In this document: positions 1 through 11,525 of the stretch, piece by piece
How positions within the stretch are numbered: position 1 is the first letter of the stretch
How the letters are laid out: every line of letters begins with the position of its first letter
Origin: Aschersonia sp. MBC 622
Taxonomy: Eukaryota > Ascomycota > Sordariomycetes > Hypocreales > Clavicipitaceae
NCBI GenBank assembly: GCA_030782805.1
Contig: JARJPL010000623.1
Location: 1 to 64,000 of the forward strand
Length of the DNA: 64,000 nt
Direction: 5' to 3'
Notes under the pieces: model-generated
What the model was told of the DNA's origin: nothing
What the model saw: only the letters and a program-made list of their open reading frames with translations
Database searches by the model: none
Made by a program: the position numbers and the translations under genes

Positions 1-933
1 CCCCCCATCCCCGCCCTTTTCTTTCGTCCCATTCATCTCACTTTCCCGTAGTTTTTATGTCGCCAGCCTGTCCTGACTTCAGAGTTTCTTACTCTTTCCC
101 TTTTTCGTGTTACGCTTCTCTCCGTAATTATCCTGCCGCTCATTTGTCCACGACAATCCGCCGGCCCTATATCGGCCGCCCCGGGATATTTTATTCTTTC
201 TTCCCCCCCTTCTTCAACCTCGCTTATCCCCGCGCCGCCCAACAACTCTAACCAACTGTCTGTTGCACGTCCCCACGCTTCTATATAACCCCCGCCTCCG
301 ATTTCCACGATCCACATAACCAAAGAGTCAATACCTTGTCGCTTGGGTGACTGGCTGGGTCCTCCGTAAACGGAGCTTTCACGCTCACTCAACTCCTTTT
401 CCACAAACAAGGGCAAAGGCCTCGTGCTCCTCGGAGTGAATAGCAAGCAATCCAATAACACCAAGGGTATTCGTTATCTCTTCTCCAGAAACAGGCCACA
501 CACCACCCCCTCCTCCCCACACACTTTGCAGTGCTCTCGGCTATCCTGTCATAATAGCTTGGTGCCTGGCTTTAAGTGGTCCTCTTGCCCCAGACCGACG
601 CTGCGAGGAGAGCTGGCAAGCGTTTGCGGGACGACTACTTTGGTATAGCCGGGGCAACATGTGATGTGCGCAATTGGGCCGACCGACGTAGCCTTTTCAT
701 ACGTCGTCAATTGCACTGCGCCTTCTTATTACGTCGTCAATTTTTATCTTTGCTCATATGTAACTGCTGATCATTGTCGTGAGGGTAACAACCTGACCGT
801 ACCCCTGCGCACGAGATGCAATATTCGACGTCACCAGCGTCACAGATATTGGCAGCTGCCGTCACGGATATGGGCCAGCATACGGATACTGCATCGAGCA
901 TCACTACTTACAGCTCCCTTCCCCTACAACTCC
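1..933. other. Left-edge intergenic stretch, no gene seen
   Basis: The first 300 bases are pyrimidine-rich on the plus strand, and the short open frames on either strand have no recognisable protein character. The 12-mer ACGTCGTCAATT occurs twice, near 701 and 731. The region lies downstream of the DUF92 gene and probably includes its 3' untranslated region. I see no tRNA or other RNA gene. Confidence 0.5.
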
Positions 934-2117
934 TCAGGGCTTAATCAATTCCTCCACCCGGATGCCCCAGTGCCAGCTCGCCAAATACATGGCACCGACG
1001 CTGATCGTCACAGCCATTAAAAAGTTGACGTCATTGTTGTCCAGGAGATCCAGCCCGCTCTCCACCACCCGCGACGGAAAACCCTTGGTCGGCGACAAAG
1101 GCACCGTCTCCTTGTCATCCGTATGCGTTTTTCTGTCACCCGCCGTCGTAGCATGCACCATGGTGCGCGTGCCCCCTTCGCCTTCCACAATCTTGCCCGA
1201 CCGGACATCTTTCACGGAGCGCTGCAGCAGCGCGCCGAGCACGCTGTCCAGCACCGTGCCCGCGAAGCCGCAGGCGACCAGGAACCCCAGGAATGTGCGG
1301 CGCTCCCCGAGCGTCCATGGCGCGCCGCCGCCGAGCGTTGCCGCCGTCGCCTCGGTGCACGCCGGCAGGAACACAAAGCCCACCGTCACCATGAGCACCG
1401 CGCCAAGCAGGCCCGCGCCGAGGCCCAGCAGCGTCACGCCGCCGTTGGTGCCTGGCGGCACCCGACGCAGGCCCAGCGACGTGATGAGCCGCGGCTGCGC
1501 CGACGACAAAATCCCCAGCTCCGAGCTGAACGTGTCGGCAGCCACGGCCGCGTAGTTGGCGATGATGCCCACGACGAGCAAGTCGCCCCCGTACGAGTAG
1601 CACATGGAGCCGGACGGGTTCGCAGCGGAGGGGTCGGCGTAGGCGGCGGCGCGTTGACGGAGCTGACGCGCGTGTAGAATCGAAAAGATGGATGCGACGA
1701 GCGAGTTGGCAAAGACTGCTGCTTGTTAGCGCCTATATCCGTACCCATAGCCATTTCCCTCCCTTTGGATAAGTGAAAAAGTGAAGCGTTGTACCTTGAA
1801 CATGTGTTCTGGGACCTTCGGCCCCAGATGCACCAGCTGCACTGAGCGTAAGCTTCGCCTTGATATCCTTTTTGATCTGCGACGGCATTAGCTCGCAATA
1901 TCCGAACCACTACGGCCAGCTCACAGCATACCTTTGTAACGCGCGTTCCTGCCAGGAAAAAGGCAACCAAAAGTGCAAAGGGCATGTTCCACGGATGGTA
2001 TGCGTGCGCGGCCGCCGTCGCCGTCGCGGCCACGAGACCCATTGGCGTTAGCGACCGCCTCGCCGCCGCGAAGACGATGAGTGCCAGCGTCGCTGGGATG
2101 GCAATAACGGGCTTCAT
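934..2117 (-). CDS. TMEM19/DUF92-family integral membrane protein
   Basis: Three exons on the minus strand: 2117-1932, 1876-1795 and about 1715-934. Introns start GTATGC and GTACAA and end in CAG. The protein begins MKPVIAIPATLALIV and is a multi-pass hydrophobic membrane protein. The middle exon gives KAKLTLSAAGASGAEGPRTH and the last carries AADTFSSELGILS followed by PPGTNGGVTLLGLGAGLLGA, which are hallmarks of the DUF92/TMEM19 family. A hydrophilic loop rich in T, D and K (about 70 residues from the C-terminus) precedes a final transmembrane segment. The family's molecular role is not well defined; plant and bacterial relatives have been linked to isoprenoid or phytyl-phosphate metabolism, but I would not transfer that here. 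The start is the only ATG that opens the hydrophobic N-terminus. Family assignment is strong; exact edges of exon 3 are uncertain by three bases. Confidence 0.82.
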
Positions 2118-2505
2118 TTTGTCGGATGTTTTATATGCTAGCTTCACATGGAGCTGAAAGCTAAGCGCTTCGGTCAAAAGTAGCGTAATGAAGCTGTAGA
2201 GAGGTGGGTTTTGAGCTGTTTGGGCTGAGATGAAGATTGGTGGAGGTAGGCACAAAAAGAACAGCTTCGGTTTGGTGCCGACCTAACTAGGCACCTAGGT
2301 AAGGAACTTGCGCCGCCGCCCTCAGCTGATGTGCAACGGCGCCTCCACTCTTCAACGTCAGGTGTACATCCATCTTTCACACAGAGATGCATACAACATG
2401 TCATTACGTATCATCCAATCCTCATAACCGTCTACTACAGCTGCAAACTCGAAAATAAAAAGGAAAAAGCAAAAAAACGGCCGCGGGATGCCGCACAGGA
2501 CGGGC
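2118..2505. other. Intergenic region between DUF92 and carotenoid oxygenase genes
   Basis: This 390-base stretch holds the 5' flank of the DUF92 gene and the 3' flank of the carotenoid oxygenase gene. A palindromic CCTAGGTA motif lies at 2294-2301 within GGCACCTAGGTAAGG, a motif that recurs in other intergenic regions of the window. An A-rich run near 2455-2480 lies just past the oxygenase stop codon and could be part of its 3' end. No gene is seen. Confidence 0.5.
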
Positions 2506-4361
2506 TTACGCGGCTGGCGCATGCAACCCATGGAGCCCCATGGCAATCGCAAAATCCGCCTCGGCCCTGCCCGTCTCCGTCATCGTCCTCGCGTCCAGAC
2601 ACAGCAGATACGACCTTTTCCCCTCGCCGTCCAGCACCACGCTCAGCAGCACGCCGTCGTCCTCGTCCACCGCGCCCGGCCGCGCCACAAAGATGCCCTC
2701 GCCCGGCGTGTGGCCCTTTGGTCCGCTCCAGATGAGCGCGTCGCGCGTCACCAGGTCCGTCTTGGCCAGACACTCGCCAATCGCCGTGCTGAGGCCGCGA
2801 CTCGGCACGCTGTACACGTAGCGGTACGGCTTGCACGCGTACGCCGGGTTAATGGTTGGCAATTCGCCAATGTGCGGCGCCGGGATCGAGAGCACCTCGG
2901 GCGCCGTGGCAGCAGCAGCAGCGGCCGCGGCGGATATCTGCGGCTCACTGTCCGCTGGGAGGGCGAAGCGCCGACGAACAAACCGCGGCCTCATCGCCTC
3001 GGCAGTCGCCCGGTCTCTCCAGAACGCGTCGGCGGCACCGTTGCGCCGCAGGATCACGTCGTAGTACATGGCGTACAGCGGCGCCGTCGTCTCATAGACA
3101 ATGTAGTCGAGGTTGAGGTACGTCCGCGTCGCGCCCTGCTCTTCCTTGTCCTTGACCGTCTCCTCAAACGCATTGACCGAGTGGAAGAAGAAGCCCGCGG
3201 GCGTAGCGAACCGCGCCACCACGCCGCGGCGGCGGCCGCGTCGCCGGTCGACGACAACCCACTGGCACGGCGGCGTCGCCGCTGCCCTGTCAAACGGCTT
3301 GATCGCGTCGAGCACGTTGCCCTCCCAGAAAATCTTGGCGCCGAACCACGCAAAGTGCGACGACGGCACGCACAGCACCACGTGGTTCTCCGTCAGGAAG
3401 AAGCTGTGAATGTACGCCGCGCAGACGTCCCTCTCCGCCACGGTCGCCAGGATGTCGGTCGTGCCCGACGCGGCGTTGACGCGGAAGAAGCGGTACTTTG
3501 GGACGCGGCCAAACTCGAGGTTCACGTTGAACAAGTCGCCCGTCGCCTCGTCGCGCTGTGCGTGCGATATGGACAGCGCCCCCCTGAGGTCTGGGTGGAA
3601 GCGCTCCGCTTGCGTGCCGTTGTCGACCGCCTCGAGCGTGTCCTTGTCGAGGACCTGAAGGACCGACTTGTCCGTCGATATGGCAATGTTACCCGTCGTG
3701 ACGACGGAATGGCCCCCCGCCGCCGGCGTCGGCACCTTGTCCTTGTCCAGGCCGGGCACGTTGCGTAGCACCGCGACGTTGTTATTAACCTCCTTCTCGA
3801 AGCGGCTCGCCACCTTGGCAAATAGCCCGACGCACGGGTCGCTGCGCTGCGCAAAGGTGATGCCCGCGCGCCACCCTTTCTTCTTGATCTTGTCAATGTA
3901 CTCCTGGCCCTGCCGTCGCGAAGAGTACGTCACCGTCGCCGCGCCGCCGCCGCCGTCGGCGTCGGGATCCGCCGCCGCAATGTCGAACCGGTGCGTGTGC
4001 GCGAAGCCGTCGAACCAGTGCGATACGTGATGAGTGCCGCGCTCCGCCGTCTCGATCTCACCCACGCCGGGTCCGGTGCGGTACAGCGCGCCCGCAGCAT
4101 ACCAGGGGATCGTCCCGTGGACCCGCAGCTTCACCGGCCCGTGGTGCTCGGTCAGCCCGACAAACTAGATGATCCAAAACCCGTCCCCCGCGTCAACATC
4201 CACCGGGGGCTCATCAAACATCGTAGAGGGAAATCACTTACTCCAGCTTCGTTGGGCCAGTCATTGTACTTTTTGTCGAAGATATTCTGTAGAATCTGCC
4301 GCCCATCTGCCTCTTCCTCGGCCGTTGTGCGCCGTTGTGTTCCAGAACCGCAGAGGGACAT
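2506..4361 (-). CDS. Carotenoid cleavage oxygenase (RPE65/CCO family)
   Basis: Two exons, 4361-4242 (40 codons from MSLCGSGTQRR) and 4164-2506, joined across a GTAAGT...TAG intron; product about 592 residues. The junction restores NDWPNEAG-FVGLTEHHGPVKLRV, the expected N-terminus of the family. Non-haem Fe(II) dioxygenases of this family cleave double bonds of carotenoids, apocarotenoids or stilbenes with O2. The hallmark histidine regions are visible in order: SHAQRDEATGD, YIHSFFLTENHVV, FFFHSVNAFEE and, at the C-terminus, HTPGEGIFVARP followed by EDDGVLL. A conserved GALYRTGPG stands near the N-terminus. The length fits the fungal apocarotenoid/torulene-cleaving branch slightly better than the shorter stilbene-cleaving branch, but I cannot decide the substrate. 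No phytoene synthase, desaturase or opsin gene is adjacent, so this is not a fungal car cluster. High GC creates long antisense open frames that are not genes. Confidence 0.88.
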
Positions 4362-5270
4362 GCTTCTCGAATGTGTTTGTGTGCGTTTGTTCTCTTGTTC
4401 CTCCGAAGGGGGGGGCTGTTTGTTTTCAGCTGCCAGTGTACTCAGTATTACTTTCTTCTCATATATGAGAGAGAGAGCGAGAGCAGTACGCAGCACTTCT
4501 TTTTATATGAACCTTGTATGACGTCTCTGATGCGCCCGCAGCCTTGGCCCGAGCAAACCGCCCACTCCCGGGCCGGTCAAAAGGCACACGCAAGCCTTGT
4601 TGGGTGTCCCAGCAAAGCAATCAACTAGTTGGCTAATTTTGTTTGAGCCGCAAAGCTCTCGCTTCTTTATTGAATAGTGGCAGCCTTGCGTCAGAACAAG
4701 TTACCCCACAACACGCGAATGTTAGCATTCCCTCGACTTCTGCGCGCTAGGCAAGCAAGCAAGCAAGTTAGTTAACTTGTAAATATCATTCAGCTATTAG
4801 AAGCTCCATGTATAAAGCAGCATCGGTCAACGGCGGTGTTGCGTATCACATACGGGCTATCCGAGCATGGATGTGGCCTTTGTCTGGCCAAAAGTACAAA
4901 GACCTCGTGTGATTGAAATCAGGCTCGGCCGAGAAACAACAAGGCTGAAAACCACACTCGGTAGTTAGTGTATGCAAGCTACATTGCGGTACGTAGTTGC
5001 GGCAAGGCTTTTGTTTGCCAATGACTGAGAAATCTTGAGGGCGGCACTTTGTAGACTTGGACAAGACTGCAGAACACGTTCAGTTAGAGTCATGCTTTAA
5101 TATTCATGCATACGTTTGTCCCTCCCATCCAATCTACCCAAGCCCCAGCTGCGCTACCCACGACGCATGTACACTAGGAAAACAATGTATCACCGCTCCG
5201 CCAAACACGTGTAACAAGACGAAATGCTCTAGTATATACAATATGAATCTCCAAATCACGGCAACAGTTT
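4362..5270. other. Intergenic region upstream of the carotenoid oxygenase
   Basis: Contains the 5' flank of the oxygenase gene and the 3' flank of the ADIP-like gene. A short (GCAA)n run, AGGCAAGCAAGCAAGCAAG, lies near 4750. GAGAGAGAGCGAGAGC lies near 4470, within the likely 5' untranslated region of the oxygenase. No coding sequence or RNA gene recognised. Confidence 0.45.
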
Positions 5271-7664
5271 CTATTGTTCGGCCCCTGCAATCAGAGTTTC
5301 CAACTCCATCGGACTCAGCGTACTTCGCCGCCTTGATGTCCTCTTGCTCGATATGCGAATATCACGCTTGCGCTTCTGAACTTTGAGGTGGCCATCGTCT
5401 TGCTCACGCACCGGACGCTCCGGATCAATCTTGGCCGGGTCGACATTTTCCACGTTCTCAGTTCGCGTTTCAGAGGCAGCTGCGTGATCGTGTGTTTGAG
5501 TCTCAGCCCCGGAGCTTGGGCCATCTTCGTGTGCTACACCATGCGCGTCTTTGAGACGGTCAAAGGGTTTCAGAGTGATAGGTCTGCTTCGCGCGGCTAG
5601 CACCTTTGCACGTACGCGATCTGCATCGGCCTCAGAGGCGGCAAGCTTGGCAGCAATATTAGACATGGTCAGCGGGCTCTGTTGCGAGATCGGCTCTGCT
5701 GGCCTGGGGAAAGGCTTGCGTGGAGTTAGACCACTGATCGAGCGTTGACTTGCTGGAGCCGTTGCCTTTCGCAGCTTTGTCCCTGACTGCGCGTCTGTCT
5801 TCAAATCTTGCTTTGGTTGTGTCATCTTCTCTGTTTTCGTTGCCAGTTGCTCGTCGACAGGTTCCTCTAACTTGGGCTCCACAGCCTGCTTTGGCGGATA
5901 TAGGAGCGCTTCCTCAAGCGAAGTGATTCTTGTCGGTAGTTGTCTATTGGATGTTGCCTCGGGAACTTTGCTGGCAACTCGCGTCGGCCGGCGGCCAGGT
6001 TGCTCAAAGCCTCGCTTCTGCACGTGGAGCGCGCCAGATGCTGATCGATGTCTTTGAGTGGGTTCTGGAAGTGAGCTGCTGGTTGAAGTCTCTGGTTGCT
6101 TTCTCCTAGCAGAGGCGGTGGGCTGTGCTTGCTGGAATCCTCGATTGCCTGCTGAGGAAGACTTTCGTAGAGGGCTCAACTGCGGCGGCTCTGGTATTGG
6201 GGTTGATTCTCGACAAGTGTCGTTTATAGCAGGTGCTTCAGCTTCTATTTTCTGCGCTGGTTCCTCGGAGGACTTATCTGTCATCTCCTCTGGCGTTTTC
6301 TCAGGCTCTTCCTGTGAATATTCCGAATATTGTCGCGCTTCGTCATGCGGGGCCTCCTTCTCGAACAATTCGTCGTTGGCCATTTCCCCGCGAGGCTCGT
6401 TCTCCTCCCCGTAATAAGCTGCGTTTTCGTCGTCAAGATGCTCAGACTCCTCCCCGGTATGATCATAGATATCTTCCTCGCCATATTCCTCCTTCTTTTC
6501 TTCCTCCAGAGCTTCATCGAGTGGTGCTAGAGTAGAGTCGCCGATGCCACTTGTCGTGCCTGTCAATCTGACAGACCCAAGACGAAATCCATGTTTGAGC
6601 TCGTCCTCGCGAATGGGACTACCACCTGCAGCCATTCTCTTTCTCCATGCGTCAATAAGAAGCATGGCATCCTTCCATCTGGTCTCCATCTTCACCCATC
6701 CCTCCTTCAGACGGTTGATCTCCTCTTCGCGGGCGACAACTTCCTCAATTGAAACAAATGACGGGTTGTTCAAAATGTTGCGCATATGCTCCATGAGGGA
6801 CTCAAGTTCCATAGACATATCCTCCAGGTTCTGCTGCTGGTTTCTCTGCGTATTTCCTTTGCCTTCTTCCCATCCGCTCATCTCTCGCAGCTGATCCATA
6901 GCCTTGGACATGAGTGCCAGTACAGCCTCATTTTCCTCGCTCAGATTCTGCGAAAGCTTGGCCAGTGACACAGTAGACTCGCCGCGTAAACTATACTCGT
7001 CCGCCATCATACCACCAGTCTTTGTAGGCGATGGGGGTTCCTCGTCGACATTGCCCGTAATCGTAATTGTTGTAATCGCAGGGTTTGTGCGCGCACCGCG
7101 GGCTCGTCCCGCTTCGCCGAGCTGTTTCTTCAGCGTATCAATCTGTCTGTCTCGGCGGCGCACCTCAGTCGCGCACGATGTTCGGGTCTGCGCAACCAAG
7201 GCTTTTGTTCGTGCCAGCTGCTCTTTGAGCCCCCGCATCGTCGATTCCGCAGATTTGAGCTGTGTCTTGGCGGCATTTTCGGCCGACGTGGCAATCTCGA
7301 GTTTCCGCTGCGCTTCGGCGGCTCTCTCTTCGAGTTTAGAGATATCGTTCAGATGTTTGATATTCTCGGCGCGCAGCGAGCGCATCGTCGCGGACAGTGA
7401 CTCGCGGTGATCGGCATCTCGCTGGGGTCTCCATGATTAGAAAAGGATACAGAAAATTCTGCAGATGCGTAAAGAAATACTTACGTCGCGACGTAAGATC
7501 AAGTCGTTGACGACACTGATTATTCGACCGGCAGTTACCGAAGCGTCTTCGCACTTTCCGTGGCCGGCAAAGTCAATTGTCTGACCATCCCGCAGAAGTC
7601 CTCGCGACAGGAGCTGGTTGTTGATGTACGCCGAAGCGGTCCGCAGATTCTCTGTGTCGACCAT
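5271..7664 (-). CDS. ADIP/SSX2IP-like coiled-coil protein (NIMA-interacting type)
   Basis: Two exons, 7664-7485 (60 codons, ending NDLILRRD) and 7421-5271, joined through a GTAAGT...CAG intron in phase 0; about 776 residues. The N-terminus MVDTENLRTASAYINNQLLSRG, the following conserved block and a long coiled coil (roughly residues 60-150) match the afadin- and alpha-actinin-binding (ADIP) domain. In fungi this domain is found in the Aspergillus TINA type, which interacts with the mitotic kinase NIMA at the spindle pole. A second helical block follows around residues 205-320, with RMAAGGSP. The C-terminal half is low-complexity, rich in E, P, S and K, with basic clusters (RKRDIRISSKRTSRRR), likely disordered and phospho-regulated. 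The spindle-pole role is inferred from the family. The second exon is one uninterrupted frame with a plain stop. Confidence 0.78.
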
Positions 7665-8306
7665 GATGACGACTCACGAGAGATTTTCTGCTAGAGTATG
7701 CCTACAGCAGTGCTCTCATGTATCACGAATCATGTATTTGTCGGTAGTTATGTAAATGCCAGCGCCACTGGTAGTACTGTTTGGTTGCTGTGTGGGGGAA
7801 GTAAACAATGATCCGCCCCACATTACCGATACAGCGTTATCTCCAGATAGATATGTAGGGCCAGCCATGCAAAACTATGCGATAGCTATAAGTCAAGGTA
7901 TAACTTGTTGCTTGATTTTTTATTTACAATATTTGTGTATATACAGTCCGTGTCGCCGAAATCGCACAACTGCGGAGAAAGCTTGCTTTACCAAAGGTCG
8001 TCCTTGCGGTATCCAAGCGCTAGAAAAAGCGTCCCAATCAAAGAGATAGCCTGTATCACTCCTAGACATGCGCTACCTGTTATTTGTGAATAGTCAGTTA
8101 ATGTCTCTTGCTATGCTTTGCAGAATAACGTGGAGAAAATGGACCGGTTCAGACATATTTGAGAAGATTTTGGTAACGCGGTTGTCTTCATCATGCGGCA
8201 AACGGTAGCTAGCCTTTTGCACTCTGATGGCCCCGCGGCGTCATCCTGGTCCAGAGAATATAAAAGAGGTTGTGACTTACTTGACATCTGGGTATGCCTC
8301 GTTTCA
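7665..8306. other. Intergenic region, no gene seen
   Basis: Carries the 5' flank of the ADIP-like gene and the 3' flank of RRP7. It is moderately AT-rich, with short plus-strand open frames that show no recognisable motif. Nothing else could be supported. Confidence 0.45.
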
Positions 8307-9248
8307 TCATGATTCGGGCTTGAACTTGCCACGCTTCTCCCTCATGGCATTGACCTTTTCCCTGTCGTGTTGGAATCTCCTCATCAAAGCAGCCTGCTCC
8401 TCCTTGCGGCGCGCGCGCAGTTGGAAGCGGTAAAAGTCTTTCATTTCGGACTTCTTCTTGGTGTCCTTCTCCACCATCCGACGCTTGGCCTCTTCGGCCT
8501 CATACTTGCTGGCGGGCGCCGTGCGACCGCCACGCGTAACTGTCACAAAGCCATCCTCATCAGGTTCATTGCGCAGTCTCTTGGCTAATTCGGCAGCTTC
8601 CTTCTCCTTGCGGTTGAAGGCGTTGAAGAAGGCGTGCACCGACCTTCGAGCTTCCGCCTTGTCTACCCGCGAGTCTCGCAAGTGCGCCGATATCCAAGGC
8701 ACGCCAAGTGGCGGTACACCGCTTAACGAACCGTCCTCCCACATTGGATATTTCTTGGTCTTGTTGGCTTTTGCGATGGCCTTGAGGACCAGCTGCACGC
8801 TCTTGTCGTCAGCAAGGAGCACGACAGCAGTGCTGCTACTGCGCAACACCCTTCTTGTCCAAATCTCGGGAAGTTGTATAGCCTGTCTCTCCTTTTCTTG
8901 CTCTTCCATCTCTATCTCGTCCCGTTTGCGCTTCTTCGCAATAGTATTGATCTTGACGGCCTGGGCAGGATTGAATGAATGTGTGGCACCGCGCTCGTCT
9001 TCGAAGTCGATGCTCTCAAAGCGACCTGCGCCAACAAGTTGCGTAAACACGGCACGAAAATGCTGCTCTGTACTATCGACCGGGATGTTTTTGAGAAAGA
9101 GACTGCGAGAGTCGTTTGATGTGGCGATTTTGGGCGCATTTCGTCGGATGCGGACTTCGTGCACGGCGGTTTCGGGAAATGATGGGCAGGGAGGCATTTG
9201 AATGGCCAATACCGCAAATTGTTCATTGTTTGATTCTGGCAGCGCCAT
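8307..9248 (-). CDS. RRP7: Ribosomal RNA-processing protein 7 (Rrp7)
   Basis: Single exon of 313 codons beginning MALPESNNEQFAVLAIQMPP. Rrp7 is a nucleolar small-subunit processome component needed for early pre-rRNA cleavages and 40S assembly. The N-terminal part is RRM-like, with RSLFLKNIPVDSTEQHFRAV as the RNP-type strand and helix, followed by a basic linker KKRKRDE. The C-terminal Rrp7 signature is clear: DEDGFVTVTRGGRT, then a charged helical tail KKKSEMKDFYRFQLRARRKE and KVNAMREKRGKFKPES. Length matches the yeast protein (about 300 residues). The frame stays open upstream to about 9632, but this is fortuitous: the family starts at the short leader chosen here and no splice signal links the upstream part. 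Confidence 0.9.
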   Translation of the reverse strand: MALPESNNEQFAVLAIQMPPCPSFPETAVHEVRIRRNAPKIATSNDSRSLFLKNIPVDSTEQHFRAVFTQLVGAGRFESIDFEDERGATHSFNPAQAVKINTIAKKRKRDEIEMEEQEKERQAIQLPEIWTRRVLRSSSTAVVLLADDKSVQLVLKAIAKANKTKKYPMWEDGSLSGVPPLGVPWISAHLRDSRVDKAEARRSVHAFFNAFNRKEKEAAELAKRLRNEPDEDGFVTVTRGGRTAPASKYEAEEAKRRMVEKDTKKKSEMKDFYRFQLRARRKEEQAALMRRFQHDREKVNAMREKRGKFKPES

Positions 9249-9803
9249 CTTGACGCCTGCGAACGATCGGTAATGCTTAGGATTACGATCGGTGACGTGA
9301 CGAAGCGAAGACCGACAAGTTCTTACGAGAGGCAGAAAAAAAGCGTCGACATTTTTTATCGATAAGCGCCAGCCAACAAAATCCACCCACTTACACCCAG
9401 ATACATGGCTCCCGCAGTGTTGAAATTTAAAAGTATCAGAAATATGGTCATTTGAAATGTTGATTCGGTAGTAACAGTCAGGTAACATTACGTATCTATT
9501 TCCAGCACGGAAATCAGTCGCCGCTCCGGCGCAACTGCCGTCTTGCGCGTGGTGTATCATCACAGTACAAGGTTGCGCCGCTAAATACAGGGCGGCCATG
9601 ATGTCGTTTTCGAAAGAGACAAAAGTCAGCACATTGGCAAATATCCGAGATCATATCATTGTGCCGAATTACTCTATAGTGTTCTATTACTACAGCGCAG
9701 ATGCTGTCATTCGCCTGTGTTCGCTCGTAGATCCATGTCATAGGTCGAATAGATATAATCATCTTCTCCCGAGTTTCACGAACATTTTCGATGGTGTGAG
9801 GAA
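9249..9803. other. Intergenic region between RRP7 and the MOSC-reductase gene
   Basis: About 555 bases holding the RRP7 promoter and the 3' end of the upstream gene. The minus strand stays open as an extension of the RRP7 frame, but codon content is AT-rich and unlike the gene. No separate gene or RNA found. Confidence 0.45.
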
Positions 9804-11525
9804 TTACACTTCCACAACAATTCTTCCAACTCCTCGACTCACGCATGAAAGCATGTGGTCTTTCTGCTCTCCCGGCTCCAGTGCGCTGCCTCTGTGTTCA
9901 ACCTGGCCCTCCTTGAGGGTAATCTTGCACGTACCACAGTTGCCGACCTCGCAGCTCGAGGGGACATCTGGAAATTCACGACGAAGCGCTTCCAGCAAAC
10001 TCTCGTCCTCGCTGACCTTTATCTTCTTGTCCCCCTTGTTCGCCACGACAGCCTCGAATGGATCACCAGAGACATCGGCGGTAAATGCTTCGTAGTGGAC
10101 TTCGTCGTGTGAAAGGCCATTGGCCTCGACAGCTGTCTTGGCCGCCTCCATCATCCTGGGCGGGCCGCAAACGTACAGCTTGCTGTTCCACGGCAGACTG
10201 CTGACAATTTTTGGAATGTCCATGCGCTCGCCTTTGGATTTATCGTATACCTTGACTCTATCGCGGAACAGTTCCAGCCTGTCCAAAAACGCAGCTTCTT
10301 CGGCCGTGCGAACCGCGTAGTGCAGCTCAAGACTATAGTTCATCTGGTGCACGCTCTTCATGATAGACACGAATGCGGTAATTCCGATGCCTCCGACAAT
10401 ATACACGTGATTGCTAGCCATCGCACCGTGCTTGACGTCTGTTGTTATGCGGCCAACTTCAATTGTATCACCCACCTTGACGTTTTCGTGTATATATTTG
10501 GAGCCGCCGCGGGTATTTTCATCCAGAGCAATACCGAGTTCAAACTTGTTGCCGATGCCGACTCCTGCCTCATCCCCAGAGACAATCGAGTATGTTCGTG
10601 TCAAGCCATTACCCAGTCTCAGCCTGGCATGGGCCCCGAGAAGCGATTTGGGCAGCTCCTCATCTAACTCCTTTGCTTCGAGCTGCAGAGAAATAATTCG
10701 TGGTGTTTCTTGCTTGCGTTGGACGACTCTGAAATTTCGCCACACTTCTTCAACTTTGGGCTCCGCCCTGCGAAGGGCCTTGGCCACACGGTTTTGAAAC
10801 ATACCACGGCTCTCATTTCCCAGAGCTTCGATGGCAGCGAGCTTCTCGTTCATCGCGTGATTATTCCTATCACGGTGAAGATACTCCTGTATCCTTTCAA
10901 TCGTCCAATCTGGCCAATTACGCTCAACAAGGCGTACTTCATCGCCGGCGGACACTGTGCCCTCGCGCACGACTCTGTAGTACCATCCGGTGCGGCTCGT
11001 TTTGTATGTCAAGGGCGCGAAATTCTTCAGTGAGAAGCGATGATTCAGCTTATAGCAGGGCTGTCGTGGCAAAGAAACTTGAAGCTGTAATGTGTCTCCA
11101 AACTGAATAATGTCGCCAATACAAACGTTTCGCTCATTCATGTGTGCTGTCACAAAATTCTCACCAAAGCCGCCCGGAACGAATTTGTCAGAGCGCTCCG
11201 GATAGCTTTCTCTCCAGTCCGGGTAATGGGTAGAGCAATCTGCCGTTTTCGTGTAAGCCGCTGGAAGCGAAATGATTCGGCGCGAACGGCTGCCCCGTCA
11301 AGACTTACAACCCAAGATGGCCTTGTCCGGGCCTCCATGAAATGTCAAATCATGCCAGTCCCCTTCAATTCCTAGCTTTCCAACTTTGACAGGGCAGTGG
11401 AGGAGCTGCTTGTCAATTCCGGACATGGCATTGATTCCGGGCAGCTTCTTCTTGCCAGAGGAGCGAATCTCCAGAAGCTTGTCGGTTTGGAAGGGCGAAG
11501 CCCAGTCTACATCGGGGCTTAACAT
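9804..11525 (-). CDS. MOSC domain fused to a 2Fe-2S flavin oxidoreductase
   Basis: Two exons, 11525-11309 and 11239-9804, joined across GTAAGT...CAG in phase 1; 550 residues. Residues about 1-210 are a YiiM-type MOSC domain. The splice restores HGGPDKAILGYCSTHYPDW, and the conserved sulfur/molybdenum-ligand cysteine is in RQPCYKLNHRF. The second half is a phthalate-dioxygenase-reductase-like module: flavin motif RTYSIVSGDEAG, NAD-binding GGIGITAFVSIMKS and YVCGPPRMM, and a C-terminal plant-type [2Fe-2S] domain with CEVGNCGTC plus a downstream cysteine in LSCVSRG. E. coli YiiM (MOSC alone) reduces N-hydroxylated bases using electrons from separate reductases; the fusion suggests a self-sufficient enzyme for N-hydroxylated or oxidised compounds, which is inference. 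The open frame runs 5' of 11525 without another ATG, so this start is the conservative choice. Confidence 0.87.

Noticed and set aside
33..464. 143-codon minus-strand frame near the left edge
   Set aside because: No recognisable composition, no splice partner, lies in a pyrimidine-rich tract.
2488..3768. 426-codon plus-strand frame opposite the carotenoid oxygenase
   Set aside because: Composition is R, H and V-rich and mirrors the GC-rich codon bias of the real minus-strand gene; no motif or splice logic.
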